7,517 nt of DNA from an uncultured Bacteroidales bacterium. Lineage in GTDB: Bacteria; Bacteroidota; Bacteroidia; Bacteroidales; P3. The number at the start of each line of letters is the position of its first letter. Within the stretch, counting starts at the first letter, position 1. The notes beneath the pieces are model-generated. The model worked only from the letters and a program-made list of their open reading frames with translations, had not been told where the DNA came from and searched no databases. Location of the stretch: positions 1-7,517 of the forward strand of contig CAJOQB010000115.1 in the NCBI GenBank assembly GCA_905236405.1, read 5' to 3'. Both the position numbers and the translations under genes were made by a program. Below are positions 1-5,418 of the stretch, piece after piece.

Positions 1-10
1 AAAATGGTTG

Positions 11-18
11 TAATTTTG
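11..18 (+). promoter_or_regulatory. Possible Bacteroidota -7 promoter element
   Basis: TAATTTTG fits the TAnnTTTG -7 consensus of the Bacteroidota primary sigma factor exactly and is followed by GCA, as is the rpsL promoter of this window. The matching -33 TTTG would lie before base 1, so it cannot be checked. If active, it would start a transcript near 22-26 that runs into the terminator at 73-111. Confidence 0.4.
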
Positions 19-23
19 CAGCA

Positions 24-111
24 CTTTTTAAGCAATTCACAATAAGGATTATTCCGTTGTGAAAACTAATCAGGGGGCGGAAACCGATAAGGTTTCCGTC
101 GCCTTTTTGTT
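24..111 (+). ncRNA. Candidate small RNA between a -7 box and a terminator
   Basis: This stretch of about 87 nt begins just after a consensus -7 box and ends in a strong intrinsic terminator. It can form two hairpins: TTCACAA (36-42) pairs perfectly with TTGTGAA (57-63), with a further GGA/TCC pairing inside, and the terminator stem lies at 73-103. No credible reading frame fits between promoter and terminator, and I recognise no RNA family. Alternatives are the 3' untranslated end of an upstream gene, or an attenuated long leader of the rpsL operon. The call rests on layout only. Confidence 0.27.
73..111 (+). terminator. Rho-independent terminator
   Basis: Arms 73-85 and 91-103 pair as an uninterrupted 8-bp CGGAAACC/GGTTTCCG stem closed by a GATAA loop. 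The stem is extended by one G-U pair, one G-C pair, one G-G mismatch and two more G-C pairs at its base. It is followed at once by TTTTTGTT. It acts on + strand transcription, so it ends either an upstream gene outside the window or the short transcript proposed from the -7 box at 11-18. It also isolates the ribosomal operon from upstream read-through. Confidence 0.8.
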
Positions 112-206
112 AGCACAAAAACAAAACACATCACAATTATTGTTTTCCCCGAAAGACCGCCGAGGAAACGTTTACCCTACAATGTCCCCACGATTTCTTT
201 TTGCTA

Positions 207-240
207 AACTTTGCCGATATCGGCAAAAAAGTTGTTTTTA
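207..240 (+). repeat. 18-bp perfect palindrome / terminator-like hairpin
   Basis: TTTGCCGATATCGGCAAA at 210-227 is a perfect 18-bp palindrome. As RNA it forms a 7-bp stem with an ATAT loop. With a three-A bulge, AAC (207-209) can also pair with GTT (231-233), and GTTTTTA follows at 234-240, so it could be a weak second terminator. As DNA, the symmetry fits a dimeric repressor operator. The sequence does not decide between these. Confidence 0.45.
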
Positions 241-267
241 TCGGGTGACGTCTGTGCGGAGCCAATA

Positions 268-285
268 TGCGCTAAAAAAAGTGCA
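268..285. promoter_or_regulatory. Inverted-repeat box 1 (putative operator)
   Basis: TGCGCTAAAAAAAGTGCA matches box 2 at 301-318 in 16 of 18 positions. It is itself an imperfect inverted repeat (TGCGCT...AGTGCA, one mismatch). Two such boxes suggest paired binding sites for one regulator. The regulator and target are unknown. Confidence 0.35.
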
Positions 286-297
286 GTTTCATACAAA

Positions 298-321
298 ATG
301 TGCACTAAAAATAGTGCATAT
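298..321. promoter_or_regulatory. Inverted-repeat box 2 (putative operator)
   Basis: TGCACTAAAAATAGTGCA (301-318) has perfect TGCACTA/TAGTGCA half sites around an AAAA centre. The symmetry extends to 298-321 with one G-T position, which would make a 10-bp stem with an AAAA loop if transcribed. It starts 33 bp after box 1, about three helical turns. The half sites resemble the NtrC enhancer half sites of enteric bacteria, but the spacer is one base longer. The identity of the binding protein is therefore a guess. Confidence 0.4.
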
Positions 322-418
322 GACTTACGGCAACATAAACCCGCGAGGGGAATGTTTGTGATATGTAAAATACACTAAACGATATAGATGCAGAGATTTT
401 AAGAAATTTTATCAACAG

Positions 419-449
419 CCGCGAGTGAAAATGTTGAAAACTCGGGCGG
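419..449. repeat. Imperfect inverted repeat
   Basis: CCGCGAGT (419-426) pairs with ACTCGGGCGG (440-449), leaving a two-base GG bulge and a 13-base A-rich loop. No T tract follows, so it is not a terminator. It lies about 170 bp before the rpsL start-site region and has no known role. Confidence 0.25.
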
Positions 450-584
450 AGTGCGTTGGAAAAAGGTAATCGAAAGGGTGCTTGAGAAGGGCGGATTTTG
501 AAAATTAACACTATTTCAATTTGCAAACAATCACAATATTGCAAGGATTTTAAATATTTTTAAGAACAACAAAACGCACAACGG

Positions 585-615
585 TTTGCAGGTATGGAAA
601 AAGGGTGTACTTTTG
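585..615 (+). promoter_or_regulatory. Promoter of the rpsL operon (Bacteroidota -33/-7)
   Basis: TTTG at 585-588 is followed after 19 bases by TACTTTTG at 608-615. Both elements fit the -33 TTTG / -7 TAnnTTTG consensus of the Bacteroidota primary sigma factor exactly, and the spacing is normal. Transcription should start at about 620-623, giving an rpsL leader of roughly 75 nt. The sequence from about 547 to 582 is A/T-rich (TTTTAAATATTTTTAAG and an A-rich run) and could act as an UP-like activating element, as expected for a ribosomal protein promoter. Confidence 0.8.
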
Positions 616-619
616 CATT

Positions 620-696
620 CCTATTTGTGGGTGAAATATGCCCCGAAAATTGAACGGAAATAATTAATAATAAAGAATATATAAGTAAATTTAAAG
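620..696 (+). other. Predicted 5' untranslated leader of rpsL
   Basis: This is the inferred leader from the start-site region to the rpsL ATG. Its 3' half is very AT-rich and has no Shine-Dalgarno, as is usual in Bacteroidota. Only a weak GGGT/GCCC pairing is visible near 629-642, and I see no clear binding structure for a ribosomal protein. A nine-codon frame (ATG at 638, TAA at 665-667, reading MPRKLNGNN) sits inside it and is probably fortuitous. Confidence 0.5.
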
Positions 697-1080
697 ATGC
701 CAACAATTCAACAATTAGTTCGCAAAGGACGTCAGAAGATGGAGTACAAGAGCAAGTCTCCCGCATTAGACTCCTGCCCGCAGCGCCGCGGCGTTTGCAC
801 CCGTGTGTATACCACCACTCCCAAAAAGCCTAACTCGGCTATGCGTAAGGTGGCACGTGTCCGCTTGACCAACCAGAAGGAAGTCAATGCCTACATCCCC
901 GGTGAGGGCCACAACCTGCAGGAGCACTCCATCGTGATGATTCGCGGAGGCCGTGTGAAAGACCTTCCTGGTGTTCGTTATCATATCATCCGTGGTGCTC
1001 TCGATACTTCGGGTGTTGACGGTCGTCGCCAGCGTCGTTCCAAATATGGTGCCAAACGCCCCAAAGCCGCTGCCAAATAA
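697..1080 (+). CDS. rpsL: 30S ribosomal protein S12
   Basis: S12 (uS12) sits at the 30S decoding centre, where it helps to monitor codon-anticodon pairing and contacts the EF-Tu ternary complex. The 127-residue product is close to the family length (124 in E. coli) and aligns without gaps over the first 90 residues. The signature TTPKKPNSA lies at 39-47 and GGRVKDLPGVRYH at 84-96. Lys43 and Lys88, the classical streptomycin-resistance positions, are both wild-type, so S12 gives no sign of resistance. Asp89, the residue methylthiolated by RimO in some bacteria, is present. It is the first gene of the operon, about 75 nt after the predicted transcription start. The start is fixed by the conserved N-terminus MPTIQQLVRK. 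No Shine-Dalgarno is visible; AAATTTAAAG precedes the ATG. Confidence 0.98.
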   Translation: MPTIQQLVRKGRQKMEYKSKSPALDSCPQRRGVCTRVYTTTPKKPNSAMRKVARVRLTNQKEVNAYIPGEGHNLQEHSIVMIRGGRVKDLPGVRYHIIRGALDTSGVDGRRQRRSKYGAKRPKAAAK

Positions 1081-1118
1081 AAATTAATTTGTAGAACATT
1101 AGCTTGATTTAGTTAGAA

Positions 1119-1586
1119 ATGAGAAAAGCAAAACCCAAGAAGAGAATCATTCTTCCCGATCCTAAATACAATGACGTGCTGGTGACCAAGTTCGTCAACA
1201 ACCTGATGATGGGCGGCAAAAAGACCATCGCCTACAAGATTTTCTACGAGGCTATCGACGTGGTGGCCGACCGTACCAAGGAAGACGGCCTTGAGGTTTG
1301 GAAAAAGGCGCTCGCCAACGTCACCCCCTCTGTCGAGGTCCGCAGCCGCCGTATCGGTGGTGCCACCTTCCAGATTCCTACCGACATCCCCCCTGCACGC
1401 AAGCAGAGCATCGGTATGAAGAACCTTATCGGTTTCAGCCGCAAACGCAGCGAGAAGACGATGGCCCTCAAGCTGGCTGCCGAGATCCAAGCCGCTTACA
1501 AGGAAGAAGGCGCCGCTTTCAAACGCAAGGAGGATATCCACCGTATGGCCGATGCCAACAAGGCTTTCGCCCACTTCCGTTCGTAA
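1119..1586 (+). CDS. rpsG: 30S ribosomal protein S7
   Basis: S7 (uS7) nucleates folding of the 3' major (head) domain of 16S rRNA and lines the E site. The product has 155 residues, as in short-form S7 proteins. It shows the conserved block PSVEVRSRRIGGATFQIP at 70-87 (the head-binding beta hairpin) and ends in ANKAFAHFRS, close to the family C-terminus. It starts 38 nt after rpsL. That gap is short and AT-rich, and I cannot see in it the large structured S7-binding element that E. coli uses for autoregulation between these two genes. The ATG is preceded by AGTTAGAA rather than a Shine-Dalgarno. Codon use is strongly biased to C/G-ending codons. Confidence 0.98.
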   Translation: MRKAKPKKRIILPDPKYNDVLVTKFVNNLMMGGKKTIAYKIFYEAIDVVADRTKEDGLEVWKKALANVTPSVEVRSRRIGGATFQIPTDIPPARKQSIGMKNLIGFSRKRSEKTMALKLAAEIQAAYKEEGAAFKRKEDIHRMADANKAFAHFRS

Positions 1587-1646
1587 TATAATAGTATATA
1601 TACAATATAATATAGCATACCCAACCTCTCAACGCTTCAACGATCA

Positions 1647-3740
1647 ATGTCCGATCTCCACTATACACGCAACATTGGCATCATGGCTCACATCGACGCG
1701 GGTAAAACCACGACGACGGAACGCATACTCTTCTATACCGGCAAGAACTACAAGCTCGGCGAAACACACGAAGGGTCGGCCACGATGGATTGGATGGTGC
1801 AGGAGCAGGAACGAGGCATCACCATCACCTCGGCTGCTACCACTGTGTTCTGGGATTGGAAGGAGAACCGCTACAAGTTGAACATCATCGACACCCCGGG
1901 TCACGTCGATTTCACCGTCGAGGTGGAACGTTCGCTGCGTGTGCTCGACGGCGCCATCGCCATCTTCTGTGCTGTGGGCGGCGTCGAACCCCAAAGCGAG
2001 ACGGTGTGGCGCCAAGCCGACAAGTACCATGTGCCCCGTATCGCTTTCGTCAACAAGATGGATCGCGCCGGTGCCGACTTCTTCAACGTGGTGAGCCAAA
2101 TCAAGGAGCGTCTGGGTGCCAACCCCATCCCCATCGAGATTCCTATCGGACAGGAAGACCTCTACAAGGGTGTGGTCAATCTGATTACCAACAAGGCGCT
2201 TATCTGGGACGAGGCTTCGAACGGTATGGAGTTCTACGAGGTGCCGATGCCCGAAGACCTGAAGGAGACGGTGGCCGAATACCGCCAGCGTCTTATCGAG
2301 GGTGTGGCTGAGGAGAACGAGGAGCTGATGATGAAGTTCTTCGACGACCCCGACTCCATCACCGAGGAGGAAATCATCGCCGAGATCAGAAAGGCTACGT
2401 TGGCCATGAAGATTGTCCCCGTGATGTGCGGGTCGGCTTTCAAGAACAAGGGTGTCCAGTCGTTGCTCGACGCTGTGGCCGCCTTCCTGCCCAGCCCCCT
2501 CGACGTGAACGAGGTGGACGGCATCAACCCCAAGACCGAGAAACCCGAGAGTCGCCCTATCGACGCTCAGGCTCCTTTCTCGGCTTTGGCGTTCAAGATT
2601 GCCACCGATCCCTATGTGGGTCGTCTCTGCTTCTTCCGCGTCTACAGCGGTCGGTTGGAGAGCGGCAGCTATGTCTACAACGCCAACACGGGCAAGAAGG
2701 AACGCATCAGCCGTATCATGCAGATGCACTCCAACAAGCAGAACCCTCTCGATTTCATCGAGGCAGGCGACATCGGAGCCGCTGTGGGTTTCAAGGACAT
2801 CAAGACGGGTCAGACGCTCTGCGACGAACGTCACCCCATCGTGCTCGAGTCGATGAAGTTCCCCGACCCCGTGATCAGCATCGCTGTCGAACCTCAAAGC
2901 ACCGCCGACATCGACAAGTTGGACAACGCTTTGGTCAAGCTGGCTGAGGAAGACCCCACCTTCCAGGTGAAGACCGACGAGGTGTCGGGTCAGACACTCA
3001 TCAGCGGTATGGGCGAGCTGCACCTCGACATCATCCTCGACCGCCTGCGCAGAGAGTTCGGTGTGTCGGTCAACCAGGGTCGTCCCGAGGTGGCTTACAA
3101 AGAGGCTATCACCACCACCGTCCAGCATCATGAGATATACAAGAAGCAGACGGGTGGCAAGGGCAAGTTCGCCGATATCCTGTTCGAGATCGGTCCTGCC
3201 GACGAAGGTGTCTCGGGCTTGCAGTTCGTCAACGAGGTGCGTGGCGGCAACATCCCCAAGGAATTCATGCCTGCCATCGAGAAGGGATTCAAGGAAGCTA
3301 TGCTCAACGGTGTGTTGGCCGGCTATCCCTTGGACAGCATGAAGGTGAGGGTGCTCGACGGCTCGTTCCACCCTGTGGACAGCGACCAGCTGTCGTTCGA
3401 GGTGTGCGCCAAGATTGGTTTCAAGGCTGCCTGCCGCAAAGCCAACCCTGTGTTGCTCGAACCCATCATGAAGTTGGAGGTGCTGACCCCCGACGCCTAT
3501 GTGGGCGATGTGACCGGCGACCTGAACCGTCGTCGCGGCGTGCTGGAGAACATCACCGCCAAAGTGGGCGTCCAGGCTGTGCATGCCAAAGTGCCTATGG
3601 AGCGTATGTTCGGCTATGTCACCGCATTGCGAACCATCACATCGGGACGCGCCAACTCTACCATGGAGTTCAGCCACTATGCCGAGGTCCCGAAGGATAT
3701 GCAAGAATCTATATTGAAGAACAAGTACAATTATTATTAA
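1647..3740 (+). CDS. fusA: Translation elongation factor G
   Basis: EF-G is the GTPase that drives tRNA-mRNA translocation and, with RRF, ribosome recycling. The 697 residues cover all five domains. The G domain has the P-loop AHIDAGKT (14-21), switch I RGITI (56-60), DTPGH (82-86) with catalytic His86, NKMD (136-139) and GSAFKNKG (262-269). The domain III motif ELHLDIILDRL lies near 456-466. The domain IV tip DGSFHPVD carries His575, equivalent to E. coli His583. Domain V contains RRRGVLENI and ends in TMEFSHYAEVP. The intact GTPase motifs and str-operon position point to the housekeeping EF-G1 rather than the divergent second EF-G known in some Bacteroides. It starts 60 nt after rpsG. No TTA, CTA or TCA codon is used, a mark of very strong codon selection. 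Confidence 0.98.
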   Translation: MSDLHYTRNIGIMAHIDAGKTTTTERILFYTGKNYKLGETHEGSATMDWMVQEQERGITITSAATTVFWDWKENRYKLNIIDTPGHVDFTVEVERSLRVLDGAIAIFCAVGGVEPQSETVWRQADKYHVPRIAFVNKMDRAGADFFNVVSQIKERLGANPIPIEIPIGQEDLYKGVVNLITNKALIWDEASNGMEFYEVPMPEDLKETVAEYRQRLIEGVAEENEELMMKFFDDPDSITEEEIIAEIRKATLAMKIVPVMCGSAFKNKGVQSLLDAVAAFLPSPLDVNEVDGINPKTEKPESRPIDAQAPFSALAFKIATDPYVGRLCFFRVYSGRLESGSYVYNANTGKKERISRIMQMHSNKQNPLDFIEAGDIGAAVGFKDIKTGQTLCDERHPIVLESMKFPDPVISIAVEPQSTADIDKLDNALVKLAEEDPTFQVKTDEVSGQTLISGMGELHLDIILDRLRREFGVSVNQGRPEVAYKEAITTTVQHHEIYKKQTGGKGKFADILFEIGPADEGVSGLQFVNEVRGGNIPKEFMPAIEKGFKEAMLNGVLAGYPLDSMKVRVLDGSFHPVDSDQLSFEVCAKIGFKAACRKANPVLLEPIMKLEVLTPDAYVGDVTGDLNRRRGVLENITAKVGVQAVHAKVPMERMFGYVTALRTITSGRANSTMEFSHYAEVPKDMQESILKNKYNYY

Positions 3741-3757
3741 TATCAATTCAATAAACC

Positions 3758-4066
3758 GTGAGTCAAAGAATTAGAATCAAACTGAAATCTTACGATCACA
3801 ACTTGGTCGACAAATCGGCTGAGAAGATTGTAAAGACCGTCAAAATGACGGGCGCCGTTGTCAATGGGCCCATCCCACTGCCGACGAACAAAAAGATTTT
3901 CACTGTGAACCGCTCGACTTTCGTCAACAAGAAGAGCCGCGAACAGTTCGAACTCAGCTCGTACAAGCGTCTGCTCGACATTGAACTCAATGACCGTGCA
4001 AAGACCATCGACGCGCTGATGAAACTGGAGCTTCCCAGCGGTGTGGAAGTGGAAATCAAAGTGTGA
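3758..4066 (+). CDS. rpsJ: 30S ribosomal protein S10 (GTG start)
   Basis: S10 (uS10) is a 30S head protein; in other bacteria it is also NusE, which works with NusB and NusG in antitermination and transcription-translation coupling. The 102-residue product has the normal length and the typical Bacteroidota N-terminus MSQRIRIKLKSYDH. The long RNA-contacting loop is at about 37-65 (GPIPLPTNKKIF...). The start must be GTG at 3758: a TAA stands in frame two codons upstream (3752-3754), and the next Met is residue 30, inside the fold. It lies only 17 nt after the fusA stop, so the S10 genes are continuous with the str genes, with no tuf and no room for an L4-type leader. The stop is TGA. Confidence 0.96.
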   Translation: MSQRIRIKLKSYDHNLVDKSAEKIVKTVKMTGAVVNGPIPLPTNKKIFTVNRSTFVNKKSREQFELSSYKRLLDIELNDRAKTIDALMKLELPSGVEVEIKV

Positions 4067-4071
4067 AACCC

Positions 4072-4101
4072 TTCAGCCAATGTATGTTAGTATAAGCTGA
4101 A
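4072..4101 (+). repeat. Small inverted repeat between rpsJ and rplC
   Basis: TTCAGC (4072-4077) and GCTGAA (4096-4101) are perfect 6-bp complements separated by 18 bases, just after the rpsJ stop. The stem is short and no T tract follows, so it is not a terminator. It may be chance, or a mild mRNA structure in the 63-nt gap. Confidence 0.2.
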
Positions 4102-4129
4102 TTAACTCAAACCAATCCAAAAAAAAGAA

Positions 4130-4759
4130 ATGTCAGGATTATTAGGTAAAAAAATCGGAATGACCAGTCTTTTTGATGCCGACGGAAAGCAGATTCCGTG
4201 CACAGTTGTTGAAGCTGGTCCTTGTGTCGTTACACAAGTAAAGACCGTTGAAAAAGACGGTTATAGTGCCATCCAGCTGGGCTTTGGCGAGCAGAAAGAA
4301 TCGCGCACCAGCAAGCCTATGCGTGGCCATTTTGCAAAAGCAAACACCACTCCCAAACGCTATCTCGCTGAGTTTACCCGTTTCGAGGAGGGTCATAAAA
4401 AGAAATTCGGTGAAGTCTTGACGGTGGACGTCTTCACGGAAGGTGAGTTCGTCGACGTGGTCGGTACCTCCAAGGGTAAAGGCTTCCAGGGTGTTGTAAC
4501 CCGTCACGGTTTTGGCGGTGTTGGTGATGTGACTCACGGCCAGCACGACCGTCTCCGTGCCCCCGGTTCGGTAGGCGCTTCGTCCTATCCTTCACGCGTG
4601 TTCAAAGGAATGCGTATGGCCGGCCAAAAGGGTAACCACCGCTGCAAGGTCCAGAACCTGCAGGTGATCAAGATTATCCCTGAGAAGAATTTGATTATTG
4701 TTAAAGGTTCTGTACCGGGACCCAAAGGTTCAATCATAAAACTTGAAAGATGGAGTTAA
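4130..4759 (+). CDS. rplC: 50S ribosomal protein L3
   Basis: L3 (uL3) is an early assembly protein of the 50S subunit; its long extension reaches toward the peptidyl transferase centre. The 209-residue product matches E. coli L3 in length. It begins with SGLLGKKIGMT and has TSKGKGFQGVVTRHGF at 113-128, the extended loop around 136-157 and FKGMRMAGQKGN from 158. The residue aligned with E. coli Gln150, the PrmB methylation site, is Ser152, so that modification is not expected here. The ATG follows an A-rich run (CCAAAAAAAAGAA) without Shine-Dalgarno. The last 10 bases overlap rplD in another frame, which favours translational coupling of L3 and L4. Both gene ends are visibly AT-richer than the middle. 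Confidence 0.97.
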   Translation: MSGLLGKKIGMTSLFDADGKQIPCTVVEAGPCVVTQVKTVEKDGYSAIQLGFGEQKESRTSKPMRGHFAKANTTPKRYLAEFTRFEEGHKKKFGEVLTVDVFTEGEFVDVVGTSKGKGFQGVVTRHGFGGVGDVTHGQHDRLRAPGSVGASSYPSRVFKGMRMAGQKGNHRCKVQNLQVIKIIPEKNLIIVKGSVPGPKGSIIKLERWS

Positions 4760-5382
4760 AGATATATAACATCAACGGAAGCGAAACCGGTAGAACCATC
4801 ACCCTCGACGATTCTATCTTCGCCATCGAGCCCAACCAGCATGCCCTGTATCTCGATGTGAAGCAGTACCTCGCTGACCAACGCCAAGGTACTCACAAAA
4901 GCAAAGAACGCTCTGAAGTATCGGGTTCCACCCGCAAACTGAAACGCCAGAAAGGCACCGGCGGCGCTCGCTCGGGCGATATCAACAGCCCCGTCTTCGT
5001 GGGTGGCGGTCGCGTGTTCGGCCCTAAACCTCGTGACTATCGCTTTAAACTGAATATCAAGGTGAAACGCCTTGCTCGCCGTAGCGCTCTCAGCACCAAG
5101 GTCGCTGAAAACAACATGATGGTCGTCGAAAACTTCACGATGCAAGAGCCCAAGACCAAAGAGATGATCAAAATCCTTAACAATCTTAAGGTGAATGACA
5201 AAAAATCGCTCTTTGTGATGGAGAATCAAAATAATTGTGTATTTTTGTCTGCTCGTAATCTGAAGAATGTAAAGGTTGTAAATGTATCGCAATTAAATAC
5301 TTACGATATATTGAACGCAACCAATCTTGTTGTTTCTGAGGGTTCAATTGCTGAAATTAGCCGCGTATTGGCAACAAAATAA
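4750..5382 (+). CDS. rplD: 50S ribosomal protein L4
   Basis: L4 (uL4) binds 23S rRNA early in assembly, and its loop forms one side of the exit-tunnel constriction. The product has 210 residues (201 in E. coli). The loop reads LKRQKGTGGARSGDINSPVF at 64-83. Lys68 corresponds to E. coli Lys63, a macrolide-resistance position, and is wild-type. The globular C-terminus includes MQEPKTKEM and the family-typical LSARNLKNV. The ATG lies inside the last codons of rplC, giving a 10-nt overlap. In E. coli, L4 represses its own operon through a leader before rpsJ; no such leader exists here. From about 5200 the gene turns strikingly AT-rich (about 31% GC against about 60% in the middle), although the protein stays L4-like. 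Confidence 0.97.
   Translation: MELKIYNINGSETGRTITLDDSIFAIEPNQHALYLDVKQYLADQRQGTHKSKERSEVSGSTRKLKRQKGTGGARSGDINSPVFVGGGRVFGPKPRDYRFKLNIKVKRLARRSALSTKVAENNMMVVENFTMQEPKTKEMIKILNNLKVNDKKSLFVMENQNNCVFLSARNLKNVKVVNVSQLNTYDILNATNLVVSEGSIAEISRVLATK
5212..5247 (+). promoter_or_regulatory. Possible internal promoter in the 3' end of rplD
   Basis: TATTTTTG at 5240-5247 is a perfect TAnnTTTG -7 match in an AT-rich stretch. A TTTG lies at 5212-5215, but the 24-base spacing is longer than the 19 bases of the rpsL promoter. If active, it would boost rplW and the genes after it. Chance is plausible because the stretch is T-rich and lies within a coding region. Confidence 0.25.
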
Positions 5383-5418
5383 ACGTTAGTGTAACTTAGA
5401 TTAAGAATTTTTAACACG

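Larger units (their letters stand above)
112..584. other. Non-coding region upstream of the ribosomal operon
   Basis: About 470 bases hold no convincing gene. Reading frames of up to 100 codons on either strand show no recognisable family and no sensible start context, and the longest one crosses the terminator. No tRNA-like cloverleaf or conserved TTCGA loop is visible. The region is AT-rich and contains an 18-bp palindrome (210-227), two similar 18-bp inverted-repeat boxes (268-285 and 301-318), an imperfect hairpin (419-449) and an AT-rich tract (about 547-562) upstream of the operon promoter. Confidence 0.7.

Noticed and set aside
59..361. 100-codon frame with a GTG start in the upstream region
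   Set aside because: It runs through the intrinsic terminator, contains the palindrome and both inverted-repeat boxes, matches no protein pattern I know, and has no preferred codon use.
521..544. TTGCAA repeated at 521-526 and 539-544
   Set aside because: Short, self-palindromic hexamers in AT-rich sequence. A TCAATTTG at 516-523 resembles a -7 box, but the nearest TTTG is only 15 bases upstream and the second base is wrong.
112..584. tRNA, CRISPR or mobile element in the upstream region
   Set aside because: No cloverleaf or TTCGA loop, no regularly spaced repeat array beyond the two 18-bp boxes, and no transposase fragment or terminal inverted repeats with target duplications.
602..617. 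Possible sigma-54 promoter (GG-N10-GC with TTGCA)
   Set aside because: Only the GG and TTGCA parts fit; the CAC of the -24 element is missing. The same bases form a perfect primary-sigma -7 box with a properly spaced -33 box, which explains them better.
305..766. Two minus-strand frames (305-544 and 560-766)
   Set aside because: Low-complexity translations without family features. The second overlaps the rpsL promoter, leader and 5' end. No minus-strand promoter consensus was found nearby.
1585..1612. AATATAATA direct repeat between rpsG and fusA
   Set aside because: A 9-base repeat in an almost pure A/T stretch is expected by chance, and no hairpin or T tract makes it a terminator.
1644..3746. 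700-residue antisense protein opposite fusA
   Set aside because: The translation is His/Val/Leu/Asp-rich, as expected from the reverse complement of C/G-ending codons in the mirrored register. It is explained by codon bias and kept only as a codon-use observation.
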